From NCBI GenBank assembly GCA_964422185.1, contig CAYRAG010000064.1, positions 1 to 8,049 of the forward strand: a stretch of DNA of 8,049 bases, in the 5' to 3' direction. The notes under the pieces are model-generated. The model did not search any database, was not told the origin of the DNA, and saw only the letters and a list, made by a program, of their open reading frames with translations. Made by a program: the position numbers and the translations under genes. How positions within the stretch are numbered: the stretch's first letter is position 1; every line of letters starts with the position of its first letter. The stretch comes from CALXCT01 sp964422185 (GTDB lineage Bacteria > Bacillota > Clostridia > Oscillospirales > Oscillospiraceae). This document shows positions 1 through 6,415 of this stretch, piece by piece.

Positions 1-111
1 GCCGCCGGATCCGGGGCAAAAACGCGACCTCCGGAATCCGGACGGTACGCAGGAGTGGAGAGGGCCGGCCGGCATGCTCGGGCAGCCCTGCCGGGAAAGC
101 CGTGGCACTTC

Positions 112-145
112 GTCATCAGGATCACCCGGGAGGATGCCTGATGAC
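112..145. repeat. Nine-base inverted repeat
   Basis: GTCATCAGG (112-120) and CCTGATGAC (137-145) are perfect complements with a 16-base spacer, and an inner ATC/GAT can extend the stem past a bulged G. No T-run follows on either strand. It could be an operator, a transcript hairpin or chance. Confidence 0.4.
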
Positions 146-443
146 AAGCCGTTTCATTGTGCCCTGGCGGCTTTCCTGCGCTGTCTGGAGCGCGTCATGG
201 ATTACCCTGCTGCCGCCCCTCCGGGGAATTCCCGCGGGCAGTACCATGCCGTAGCTCAGGACATTTGCCGTGGGATTCTTCTGTCTTCCTCGAAAAGAAA
301 TCCGGATTTGCAACAGATTCGCCGGATGGAAGTTTTCCACTCCACGCATGATGGCTTAAACCCATCGAGACGGCCATTGCCTCCAGGGCAGTCAGACCGG
401 GCAGAGTTTGCCTTGAAGGCAAAACGGAGCTTTCCGCCCGGAA

Positions 444-490
444 CCCCCGCGGATCACCGCGGGACTCCCCCGCTCCCTGTGCCGCGGGGG
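444..490 (-). terminator. GC-rich hairpin cluster downstream of the HAD gene, possible terminator
   Basis: Two local hairpins lie side by side: CCCGCGG (446-452) with CCGCGGG (457-463), and CCCCCGC (467-473) with GCGGGGG (484-490). CCCCCGCGG (444-452) can instead pair with CCGCGGGGG (482-490) as nine perfect pairs. The cluster begins about 50 bases after the HAD stop on the minus strand. No T-run follows, so intrinsic termination is doubtful. Confidence 0.35.
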
Positions 491-538
491 ATTTCTCCAT
501 GCATTGCCGGCGCATGCCTGACGCCGGGATCCCCTTCG

Positions 539-1162
539 TCAGGAGGTGAGCTCGATCAGGTCGGAGGGGGCGGCGGCGCGGAACGGCGCGTCGATCTCCG
601 GGTCGGACGCGCCCCAGAGGGCGACGCAGCCCGCGGCCCCGGCGGAGGCGGCGCACTGCATGTCAAATTTCGTGTCCCCCACATACATGGTCTGCTCCGG
701 CGCCGCGCCGCAGAGCTCCATGAATTTCAGCATCGGCTGCGGATCCGGCTTGTGCTGCTCCGTCATCTCCGCCAGAACCACGCAGTGGAGATAAGGCTCG
801 AGCTCGGAGAACAGGCTCCGGTTCACCTCGTATTCCTCCTGATTGCGGGAGGTGACGATCCCCATGACATGGCCGCGCCGGTTCAGCTCAAGCAGTGTCT
901 CCTTCACGCCGTCAAAGAGGGTCACATGGCGGTAGGCCTCTTTCTGCATGACCATCCACCGGCGGATGAACTCCTCGGAGTACTCCAGGCCCAGCAGCGG
1001 GAAGGTGTCCTCGTTGGTGAGCCCCATGGACCTGAGCACAAGGTCTCTGGGGTACTCTCTCCCCGTCCACTGGCGCAGCAGCACCAGGTAGGCGTCCGCC
1101 GCGGCGGACAGCGTGTCGATGAGCGTGCCGTCCGCGTCAAACGCGATGTATTTGTATCTCAC
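539..1162 (-). CDS. HAD-superfamily phosphatase (phosphoglycolate phosphatase-like)
   Basis: A 207-residue cytosolic hydrolase of the haloacid dehalogenase superfamily, expected to remove phosphate from a small phosphorylated metabolite. All four HAD motifs are visible: motif I FDADGTLID (nucleophile Asp9, acid/base Asp11), motif II GIVTSRN (Thr104 or Ser105), motif III HKPDP (Lys138) and motif IV GDTKFDM (Asp163, Asp167). The helical insert between motif I and motif II (about residues 16-85) is a C1-type cap, as in Gph and beta-phosphoglucomutase. The frame stays open 51 codons further upstream, but that stretch is Arg/Gly/Pro-rich and unlike the family. The GTG at 1162 has a strong ribosome site (GGGGGAGAGG, spacing 5) and puts motif I at the expected place. 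It lies 130 bases behind the rpiB-like gene and is probably the last gene of that transcript. The substrate cannot be read from sequence; the neighbours suggest a sugar phosphate. A phosphomutase is possible but less likely. Confidence 0.9.
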   Translation of the reverse strand: MRYKYIAFDADGTLIDTLSAAADAYLVLLRQWTGREYPRDLVLRSMGLTNEDTFPLLGLEYSEEFIRRWMVMQKEAYRHVTLFDGVKETLLELNRRGHVMGIVTSRNQEEYEVNRSLFSELEPYLHCVVLAEMTEQHKPDPQPMLKFMELCGAAPEQTMYVGDTKFDMQCAASAGAAGCVALWGASDPEIDAPFRAAAPSDLIELTS

Positions 1163-1167
1163 TCCAG

Positions 1168-1177
1168 CCTCTCCCCC
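1168..1177 (-). promoter_or_regulatory. Ribosome binding site fixing the GTG start of the HAD gene
   Basis: On the minus strand GGGGGAGAGG stands 5 bases before the GTG at 1162. It supports this non-ATG start over the longer open frame, whose first ATG lies at 1315 inside the rpiB-like gene. Confidence 0.7.
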
Positions 1178-1227
1178 TCGGGCGGTGTTCCGGTTTCCCT
1201 GTGCGCCGCCGGGCGACAGGGCGCGGA

Positions 1228-1276
1228 TTCCCGAACGCAGGCGGCGAACCGCACCCCGGCGGCCCTGTTTCGGGAA
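1228..1276 (-). repeat. Inverted repeat between the rpiB-like and HAD genes
   Basis: TTCCCGAA (1228-1235) and TTCGGGAA (1269-1276) are perfect 8-base complements enclosing 33 GC-rich bases in the 130-base gap between the two genes. There is no T-run after it on the minus strand, so an intrinsic terminator is unlikely. It could be an mRNA hairpin or chance in GC-rich DNA. Confidence 0.3.
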
Positions 1277-1292
1277 CCCCGGACGCGGCCGG

Positions 1293-1763
1293 TCAGATCT
1301 CCGGATCCGCGGCACGCAGGCCCTGGGTGGCCTCGATCTCGGCGATCATGTCAATTCTGGCCTGGTGGCGGCCGCCCTCGTATTCCGCGTCCAGCCACTC
1401 GTCCACGATCATCTTCGCCAGCTCGATGCCCACCACCCGGGCCCCGAACGCGATGATGTTGGCGTTGTTGTGCTGTTTGCTCAGGCGGGCGGTGTAGGGC
1501 TCGCTGCACACGCAGGCGCGGATGCCGTCCACCTTGTTGGCCGCCAGGCTGATGCCCACGCCGGTGCCGCAGATCAGCACGCCCCCGTCCACCTCGCCGG
1601 ACGCCACCAGTCTGGCCACCCGGTACCCGCTGATGGGGTAGTCGAACCGATCCGGGGAGTCGGTGCCCACATCCACGACCTCAATGCCTCTCTCCTCCAG
1701 ATGGGCCCGGATGGCCCGCTTCATGTCCACAGCCACATGGTCGTTCCCGATTGCCAGTTTCAT
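1293..1763 (-). CDS. rpiB: RpiB/LacAB-family sugar-phosphate isomerase (ribose-5-P or allose-6-P isomerase)
   Basis: A 156-residue cytosolic aldose-ketose isomerase, close to the usual family length of about 145-150. It would interconvert ribose-5-phosphate and ribulose-5-phosphate, or a six-carbon analogue such as allose-6-phosphate and allulose-6-phosphate. Family landmarks are present: the N-terminal GNDHVAVDMK, GTDSPDRFDYP (33-43), the CGTGVGIS loop with the expected catalytic Cys65, NKVDGIRA (77-84), and HNNANIIAFG (98-107) with His98. The frame continues open upstream to 2015, through a terminator-like palindrome, so that extension is rejected; ATG 1763 starts directly on the conserved MKLAIGNDH. 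The best ribosome site (GGGGAGG) is about 20 bases upstream, unusually far, with only a weak GGA nearer. It is preceded by a likely terminator and about 200 bases without a clear promoter. LacA/LacB or AlsI function cannot be separated from RpiB by eye, although the AlsE-like neighbour makes a six-carbon substrate plausible. Confidence 0.93.
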   Translation of the reverse strand: MKLAIGNDHVAVDMKRAIRAHLEERGIEVVDVGTDSPDRFDYPISGYRVARLVASGEVDGGVLICGTGVGISLAANKVDGIRACVCSEPYTARLSKQHNNANIIAFGARVVGIELAKMIVDEWLDAEYEGGRHQARIDMIAEIEATQGLRAADPEI

Positions 1764-1971
1764 GTCCGGTTCCGGCTCACTTGCCTCCCCTGCCCGGGGT
1801 TTCGCGGGGCGGTGTGAGCCGCGCCTCCTCTCAGATGATTTTGTTCCGCCCCGGCGGGACTCTCCCGGAATCCGGATGCCGCCCCGGGTTTCCGGTACGG
1901 CGGCAGCTGTTTTGCGAACCGCGTGTTCCCGGCGGCCGCGGATGGATGTCATGGATACGGACAGGTTTGCG
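1764..1971. other. Intergenic stretch upstream of the rpiB-like gene, no gene seen
   Basis: About 200 GC-rich bases between the palindrome pair and the rpiB-like start. If the palindromes terminate transcription, a promoter for rpiB and the HAD gene should lie here, but I see no good minus-strand -35/-10 pair. A GAGAGGAGG tract on the minus strand near 1824-1832 resembles a ribosome site but has no credible start codon after it. Confidence 0.4.
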
Positions 1972-2021
1972 CTGCCTATGGAAAAGAACCCGCCGGCCGA
2001 CGGGTTCTTTTCCATAGGCAG
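1972..2021. terminator. Long perfect stem-loop, likely bidirectional intrinsic terminator
   Basis: Arms 1972-1992 and 2001-2021 are perfect 21-base complements around an 8-base loop (CCGGCCGA). The core reads AAAAGAACCCG, loop, CGGGTTCTTTT, so a GC-rich stem is followed by TTTT on either strand, the form of a bidirectional rho-independent terminator. It starts 47 bases after the stop codon of the 3-epimerase gene and would end the transporter-epimerase transcript. There is no plus-strand gene for it to serve, so only the minus direction has an obvious use. The stem continues through the T-run (TTTTCCATAGGCA pairs fully), which is longer than a minimal terminator needs. Confidence 0.75.
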
Positions 2022-2048
2022 GGGTCTGCCCGGCCGGGCAGACCCCTG
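2019..2048. terminator. Second perfect palindrome, GC-rich hairpin after the epimerase gene
   Basis: A perfect 30-base palindrome, each half being CAGGGGTCTGCCCGG or its complement, 20 bases after the stop of the 3-epimerase gene. It has no T-run of its own and overlaps the neighbouring stem-loop by three bases (2019-2021). In the minus-strand transcript it forms first, so it may pause polymerase or protect the 3' end, with the next hairpin finishing termination. Confidence 0.55.
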
Positions 2049-2067
2049 TGCCTGACTGTGTTCACTT

Positions 2068-2718
2068 TTAGAGCGCGCGCAGTTCCGGGAAGATTTCGCT
2101 AAAGGGTCTCCCCTTGTGGAACAGGGCGCTGGTGCCCAGGACGAACCCGTCCACCCCCCTGGCGCTCTGCCGGGCGATGACCTCGGGGCTGCAGGCCCCG
2201 TCCAGGATCACGCGGTAGCCGTACCTGGCTTTCCAATCCACCAGGCGGTCAATTTTCTCCTCCACATACGGGAGGTACGCCTGGCCCGCGAAGCCCGGGT
2301 TGACCGTCATCACCAGGACATAGTCCACCAGATTCAGCAGGGGCTCCACCGTGGCCGCGGCCGTGCCCGGGTTGATCGCCAGCCCGGGGCTGGCGCCGGC
2401 GCTTCGGATTTTTTCCAGGGTGCGGGGCAGATTCGGGCCGGTCTCGGCGTGGGCGTAGATGATCCGTGCGCCCAGACCGGCGAACAGCTCCACATAGTCG
2501 CCGGGGGTGAGCGTCATCAGGTGGACATCGCAGGGGATGGAGGCGTGGGCGCATACATACTCGATGTCCTGCAGGCCCAGCCCGAAGTTCGGGACAAACT
2601 GGCCGTCCATCACATCCAGGTGGAAGATGTCGCTTCCGCACGCCTCCAGACGCGCAATTTCCCCGGGCAGATCGCCGAAGTCCGCGCACATGATGGAAGG
2701 GCAGAGCAGTTTCTCCAT
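2068..2718 (-). CDS. Ribulose-phosphate 3-epimerase family protein, AlsE-like
   Basis: A 216-residue TIM-barrel epimerase that inverts the C3 hydroxyl of a ketose phosphate. The metal and catalytic residues of the Rpe family are visible: His33 and Asp35 in HLDVMDGQFVPN, His66 in CDVHLM, and Asp173 in ILDGACS; the phosphate-binding end is GFVLGTSALF (191-200). Several signatures fit D-allulose-6-phosphate 3-epimerase (AlsE) better than housekeeping Rpe: MTVNPGFAGQ rather than MSVNPGFGGQ, DGACSPE rather than DGGI, and GTSALF rather than GSAVF. As I recall E. coli AlsE, it has MTVDPGFAGQ, DGSC and GTSGLF at these places. ATG 2718 has AGGGAG 8 bases upstream. The gene follows the NanE-like gene after 87 bases and ends before a terminator-like palindrome pair. 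The family is secure; ribulose-5-phosphate versus allulose-6-phosphate as substrate is unresolved. Confidence 0.93.
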   Translation of the reverse strand: MEKLLCPSIMCADFGDLPGEIARLEACGSDIFHLDVMDGQFVPNFGLGLQDIEYVCAHASIPCDVHLMTLTPGDYVELFAGLGARIIYAHAETGPNLPRTLEKIRSAGASPGLAINPGTAAATVEPLLNLVDYVLVMTVNPGFAGQAYLPYVEEKIDRLVDWKARYGYRVILDGACSPEVIARQSARGVDGFVLGTSALFHKGRPFSEIFPELRAL

Positions 2719-2805
2719 GGTGTGTTCTCCCTGGGCCGGGACGGCCCGTGTGTGTTCCCCGTCGCGGAGGCGCCGGGGACGGTTCGGATCTCCTCCGGCC
2801 GCCGG

Positions 2806-3516
2806 TTACGGCCGCCAGCTGTGGTGGTAGTTGACAAAGCGCCGGGTGATCTCATGGGGCCGGGTGACGGCGCTGCCGATGGTGACCATGTCCGCGCCGG
2901 CGGACAGGACGGCGTCCATGTCCTCCAGCGTCCAGATGCGGCCCTCCCCGTTCACGGGGAGATCGATCGCCTGTTTCAGCTCCCGGACCAGCTGCGCGTC
3001 CGGTTTCCCGTCGGCTTTGTCCAGGGAGGCGCGGGTGTAGCCGGAGAGCGTGGTGGAGACAATGTCCACCATCCCGGTGGCCGCCGCGTTGACCCCCTCC
3101 TCCAGGGTGGAGATATCCGCCATGATGGCGATGTCCGGGTACCGCTCCCGGATGGATCGGAGCAGAGAAGCCAGCGCCTCCGCGCCCCGATCCGGGCGCA
3201 GCGTGCAGTCCAGGCCCAGGATGTCCGCCCCGGCCTCAATGACCTCGGACGCCAGTTCCAGTGTGGGGGTGATGAAGACCGTGTCCACCGGCTCCCCCGT
3301 GGTAAACGCCTTGTAGATGCCCACAATGGGTTTGTCCGTCACGGCCCGGATCGCCCGGATGTCCTGGGGCCAGCAGGCCCGGATCCCCTCCGCGCCGCCC
3401 ATGAGGACACTCTCCGCCATGGCCCGCATGTAGACGGGGCCGTAGAGCGGGGTGTCCTCATAGGCCTGCACGCTGATAATGGTCTTGCCCAGAAGCCGTT
3501 CCACGACAGGTTTCAT
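2806..3516 (-). CDS. nanE: N-acetylmannosamine-6-phosphate 2-epimerase (NanE family)
   Basis: A 236-residue TIM-barrel enzyme of the NanE family, which converts N-acetylmannosamine-6-phosphate to N-acetylglucosamine-6-phosphate in sialic acid and ManNAc breakdown. Family motifs run in order: IISVQAYEDTPLYG (13-26), GGAEGIRA (40-47), PIVGIYK with the expected catalytic Lys69, FITPTLE (81-87), ADILGLDCTLRP (97-108), MADISTLEEG (132-141), STTLSGYT (154-161), NGEGRIWT with Glu191, and the phosphate-site end IGSAVTRPHEITRRFV (213-228). Typical NanE proteins are about 220-235 residues, so it looks complete. It starts 13 bases after the permease stop, and its ribosome site (TAGGAG, spacing about 10) overlaps that stop codon, which implies translational coupling to the transporter. 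No nanA lyase, ROK kinase, nagA or nagB is in the window, so a related 2-epimer substrate delivered by the importer is also possible. Confidence 0.93.
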   Translation of the reverse strand: MKPVVERLLGKTIISVQAYEDTPLYGPVYMRAMAESVLMGGAEGIRACWPQDIRAIRAVTDKPIVGIYKAFTTGEPVDTVFITPTLELASEVIEAGADILGLDCTLRPDRGAEALASLLRSIRERYPDIAIMADISTLEEGVNAAATGMVDIVSTTLSGYTRASLDKADGKPDAQLVRELKQAIDLPVNGEGRIWTLEDMDAVLSAGADMVTIGSAVTRPHEITRRFVNYHHSWRP

Positions 3517-3526
3517 GTTCCGGCTT

Positions 3527-3532
3527 CTCCTA
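3527..3532 (-). promoter_or_regulatory. Ribosome site of the NanE-like gene overlapping the permease stop
   Basis: The minus strand reads CTTTAGGAGAAG here: the TAG is the permease stop and the following GGAG is the ribosome site, about 10 bases before ATG 3516. Ribosomes finishing the permease would reach the next start directly. Confidence 0.65.
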
Positions 3533-5185
3533 AAGGGTAATGTCTTTCGATTTCGAGACTTTCATGAAGATGAGCAGCGAGATGACGGTCGTCAGGTTCA
3601 GAATCGTGGCCAGCGCGGCCGCGATGCCGTCATTGCCGCGGGAGACATAGACATAAATGGCCAGGGTCAGCGTCTGTGTCCGCACCGTATACAGGCAGAT
3701 GGCGGTGCTCAGCTCGGTGATGATGGTGACCCAGCTGAGAATGGCGCCGGAGATAATGCCGTTGGCCATCATGGGCACGGTGATGGTAAAGAAAGTCTTG
3801 AGCTTGGAGGCGCCCAGCGAGATCGCCGCCTCCTCCACGGACAGGGGAATCTGCTGCAGGGTGGCCACCGAACTTCGTATGGTGTACGGCAGGCGCCGGA
3901 TCACCAGGGCGACCACCATGATGAACATGGTGCCGGTGAGGATCAGCGGCTTCTTGTTAAACGCCATGATCAGGGCGATGCCCACCACGCTGCCGGGGAT
4001 GATATAGGGCAGCATGCTGATGACATCGATCAGGCCGTTGATCTTGCTCTTGCGGCGCACCACCAGGTACGCCACCATGACGGCCATCAGGATGATGATG
4101 ACCAGGGCGGCGATGCCGATGACGAAAGTGTTGACGATGGCGCTCCCCGCCACATCCAGCGCGGAGCGGTAGCTGTCCAGAGAGTAGCCGGGGACGAACG
4201 CCTTGCCCGAGGTCTTGCGGAACGACTCGTAGAGAATGTAGATCTGAGGCAGGAACGCGATGCCCACCACCACATAGCAGAACAGGTGGATGACGATGTT
4301 GAACACGCCTTTCGCCTTTTTGCGCTCCACGGGGTGCAGGGCGTTCATCGTGAACGCAAACTTGTTGGACGACCACTTCTGAACCAGGAATACGACGGTG
4401 GTGATGATGATCGCGATGACCGAGATGGCGCACGGGAAGCCGTAGTTGCTCCCGGACATCTCGGAGAAGAAGTTGTTGTAGATCTCCACCGGGAAGGTGC
4501 GGTAGCCCTGGCCGATCAGCAGCGGCGTGCCGAAGTCGGCGAACGCACGCATGAAGACCAGGAGGGCGGCCGCCAGGATGGTGGGCATGCACAGGGGCAC
4601 GATGACCTTGAAGAAACGCCGGGCACCCTTGCAGCCCATGTTCTCCGCCGCCTCCAGCAGCGAGCTGTCGATATTCTTCAGCGCCCCGGAGACATACAGG
4701 AACACGAGAGGGAACAGCTGGAGCGACAGCACGAGCAGGATGCCGGGAAACCCGTAGATACTCGGCATCGTGATGCCAAACAGGGACTTGATGGTGCGGC
4801 GGATCACGCCGTTGTTGCCCAGCAGCAGGATCCACGCGTAGGCTCCGATGAACGGGGCGGACATGCTGCACAGGATGATGATGACCTGCAGGATCCCCTT
4901 GCCCTTGATCTCATACATATTGTACACATAGGCCAGGGGCACGCCGATCACCAGGGCAATCACGGTGGTCGCCACGGAGACTTTTACGGAATTCCACAAA
5001 GTGGAAAAGTAATACTTTTTACTGAAGAACCGTATGAAATGCTCGAGGGTAAATCCGCCCGATTCGTCCAGAAAAGACTGCCCCAGCAGGTTGATCATCG
5101 GATAGAGCAGAAAGATCGCATAGCAAACCAGAATGGCAATCGTAACGACAATCCACACATCCGGTTTTTTGGCCTTAGTTTTCAT
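3530..5185 (-). CDS. ABC importer permease, two fused transmembrane domains (FbpB/SfuB/AfuB type)
   Basis: A 551-residue inner-membrane protein with two tandem binding-protein-dependent permease domains in one chain, the layout usual for the FbpB/SfuB/AfuB group. The first half (about 11-275) begins with a membrane segment at 11-30 and carries an EAA loop at 178-198 (EAAENMGCKGARRFFKVIVP). The second half (about 295-540) carries another at 452-471 (EAAISLGASKLKTFFTITVP). These two loops contact the ATPase dimer. About twelve hydrophobic segments can be picked out. I chose ATG 5185 because AGAGGT lies 4 bases upstream; the GTG at 5215 has no ribosome site and would only add ten polar residues. 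The gene sits 69 bases after the ATPase gene and 13 bases before the NanE-like gene. The family is certain; the substrate is not shown by this protein. Confidence 0.95.
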   Translation of the reverse strand: MKTKAKKPDVWIVVTIAILVCYAIFLLYPMINLLGQSFLDESGGFTLEHFIRFFSKKYYFSTLWNSVKVSVATTVIALVIGVPLAYVYNMYEIKGKGILQVIIILCSMSAPFIGAYAWILLLGNNGVIRRTIKSLFGITMPSIYGFPGILLVLSLQLFPLVFLYVSGALKNIDSSLLEAAENMGCKGARRFFKVIVPLCMPTILAAALLVFMRAFADFGTPLLIGQGYRTFPVEIYNNFFSEMSGSNYGFPCAISVIAIIITTVVFLVQKWSSNKFAFTMNALHPVERKKAKGVFNIVIHLFCYVVVGIAFLPQIYILYESFRKTSGKAFVPGYSLDSYRSALDVAGSAIVNTFVIGIAALVIIILMAVMVAYLVVRRKSKINGLIDVISMLPYIIPGSVVGIALIMAFNKKPLILTGTMFIMVVALVIRRLPYTIRSSVATLQQIPLSVEEAAISLGASKLKTFFTITVPMMANGIISGAILSWVTIITELSTAICLYTVRTQTLTLAIYVYVSRGNDGIAAALATILNLTTVISLLIFMKVSKSKDITL

Positions 5186-5189
5186 TTTG

Positions 5190-5195
5190 ACCTCT
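5190..5195 (-). promoter_or_regulatory. Ribosome binding site supporting the shorter permease start
   Basis: AGAGGT on the minus strand, 4 bases before ATG 5185. The alternative GTG at 5215 lacks any purine-rich site upstream. Confidence 0.65.
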
Positions 5196-5232
5196 TTCCC
5201 GACGCGCATTCGCACTCTGTCAGGACAGGCCC

Positions 5233-5248
5233 GGGAGCCGGGGCTCCC
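5233..5248 (-). other. Small GC hairpin between ATPase and permease genes
   Basis: GGGAGC and GCTCCC pair around CGGG just after the ATPase stop, in the 69-base gap before the permease. There is no T-run, so it is unlikely to terminate transcription. It may stabilise an mRNA end and bias expression toward the upstream genes, a common arrangement in ABC operons; that role is inference. Confidence 0.35.
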
Positions 5249-5254
5249 CGCCCG

Positions 5255-6370
5255 TCAGCTGACATTGTCGTTGCGCACGCCCTCCAGCAGGTTGTAGTCG
5301 CCGTTCTCCTCGAAAATGTTGATCTTCTCGGTTTTGATGCCCAGGCAGATCTCCGCCCCGTCCGGGATGGTGCTGTCGATCTGGGACTCCTGAATCACCT
5401 CAATCCGCTCGCCGGTGAGGGCGTGGGCGAAATAGTGGGTGTTGAGGCCCAGGAAAATGCTGGAGTCCACGACGGCCCGGACGCCGTCCGTGGCGCCGGG
5501 GGCCTGGAGCACGAACTCCTCCGGCCGCACCGAGATTTTGACTTTCTGGTTTTTGCGGTACTGGGGGAGCACATTCGTCATGGAGACCCGGTAGCCGCCC
5601 GGGAAGACCAGACTGCAGCGGTCCCCGTCCACCTCCAGATTGCCGTCCAGGACATTCGACCTGCCGATGAAAGTGGCGACGAACAGGTTGGCCGGCCGCT
5701 GATAGATGTTCTTCGGCGTGCCCACCTGCTGGATATCGCCCCTGTTCATGACGGCGATGCGGTCTGAGACCGCCATGGCCTCCTCCTGATCGTGGGTGAC
5801 ATAGATGTTGGTGATGCCTACGGTATGCTGGATCTCCTTGATGACAGAGCGCATCTCCACGCGCAGCTTGGCGTCCAGGTTGCTCAGCGGCTCGTCCATC
5901 AGCAGCACATCCGGCTTGATCACCAGCGCCCTGGCCAGGGCGACACGCTGCTGCTGGCCGCCGGACAGCCGGTCCGGCATGCGGTCCGCGTACTCGCTGA
6001 TGTGCATCAGCTCCATGAACTTGTCCGTCTCGGTCTTGATTTCCTCGGCAGGCGCCTTGCGGTTGCGCAGGCCGAACGCCACATTGCCCCGCACATTCAT
6101 GTGGGGGAAGATGGCGTAGTTCTGGAAGACCATGCCGATGTTGCGCTTGGCGGGGTCGATATCGTTGATGCGTTTGTCGTTGAAGTAGAAGTCTCCGCCC
6201 TCAATGCTGTTAAAACCGGCGATCATCCGTAAAAGGGTGGTCTTGCCGCACCCTGAGGGACCAAGGAGGGTGAAAAATTCAGCCTCCTTGATCTCCAGGG
6301 ACAAGTTCGAGATGATTGTATTATCGCCGTATTTCTTTACCGCGTTTCTAATGCTGATACCAACACTCAT
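5255..6370 (-). CDS. ABC importer ATPase with TOBE domain (FbpC/AfuC/PotA-like)
   Basis: A 371-residue cytoplasmic ATPase that dimerises under the permease and powers uptake. Motifs are complete: Walker A GPSGCGKTT (37-45), Q-loop VFQNYAIFPHM (81-91, Gln83), ABC signature LSGGQQQRVALARAL (135-149), Walker B VLLMDEP (155-161), D-loop SNLDAK (163-168) and H-loop THDQEEAM (192-199, His193). After the NTPase core comes a C-terminal TOBE region (about 235-355, with VRPEEF at 281-286). This places it with the MalK/PotA/FbpC branch, whose length is typically 350-370. ATG 6370 has AAGGGAG 7 bases upstream. It follows the binding-protein gene after 45 bases with no terminator between. The sequence alone does not separate iron, phosphonate, polyamine or sugar-phosphate importers; that rests on the binding protein and neighbours. 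Confidence 0.96.
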   Translation of the reverse strand: MSVGISIRNAVKKYGDNTIISNLSLEIKEAEFFTLLGPSGCGKTTLLRMIAGFNSIEGGDFYFNDKRINDIDPAKRNIGMVFQNYAIFPHMNVRGNVAFGLRNRKAPAEEIKTETDKFMELMHISEYADRMPDRLSGGQQQRVALARALVIKPDVLLMDEPLSNLDAKLRVEMRSVIKEIQHTVGITNIYVTHDQEEAMAVSDRIAVMNRGDIQQVGTPKNIYQRPANLFVATFIGRSNVLDGNLEVDGDRCSLVFPGGYRVSMTNVLPQYRKNQKVKISVRPEEFVLQAPGATDGVRAVVDSSIFLGLNTHYFAHALTGERIEVIQESQIDSTIPDGAEICLGIKTEKINIFEENGDYNLLEGVRNDNVS

Positions 6371-6415
6371 CTTGGAACTCCCTTATCCTTGTTTTGCAAA
6401 CGGTCAGGAAAAGCC

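Larger units (their letters stand above)
1..538. other. Downstream region without a supportable gene
   Basis: All 538 bases after the HAD gene lack a gene I can defend. Short frames exist on both strands, the longest minus-strand ones spanning 122-349 and 195-656, but none shows a recognisable domain with a ribosome site. The stretch around 240-360 is less GC-rich than its surroundings. The inverted repeats at 112-145 and 444-490 are the only clear structures. Confidence 0.4.

Noticed and set aside
74..1456. A 460-codon plus-strand open frame
   Set aside because: It runs antisense to the HAD gene and part of the rpiB-like gene, has Arg/Pro/Gly-rich low-quality sequence, and shows no domain. 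It is an effect of high GC content.
1764..2015. N-terminal extension of the rpiB-like protein
   Set aside because: It begins inside the terminator-like palindrome, and family homology starts at ATG 1763.
2116..3540. A 474-codon plus-strand open frame
   Set aside because: It is antisense to the two epimerase genes, whose active-site motifs are intact, and its own translation is compositionally odd.
3479..5767. A 762-codon plus-strand open frame across the permease and ATPase genes
   Set aside because: It is antisense to two proteins with complete family motifs. The translation is dominated by His, Asp, Gln, Gly and Arg, as expected from the complement of GC-biased codons, and shows no domain.
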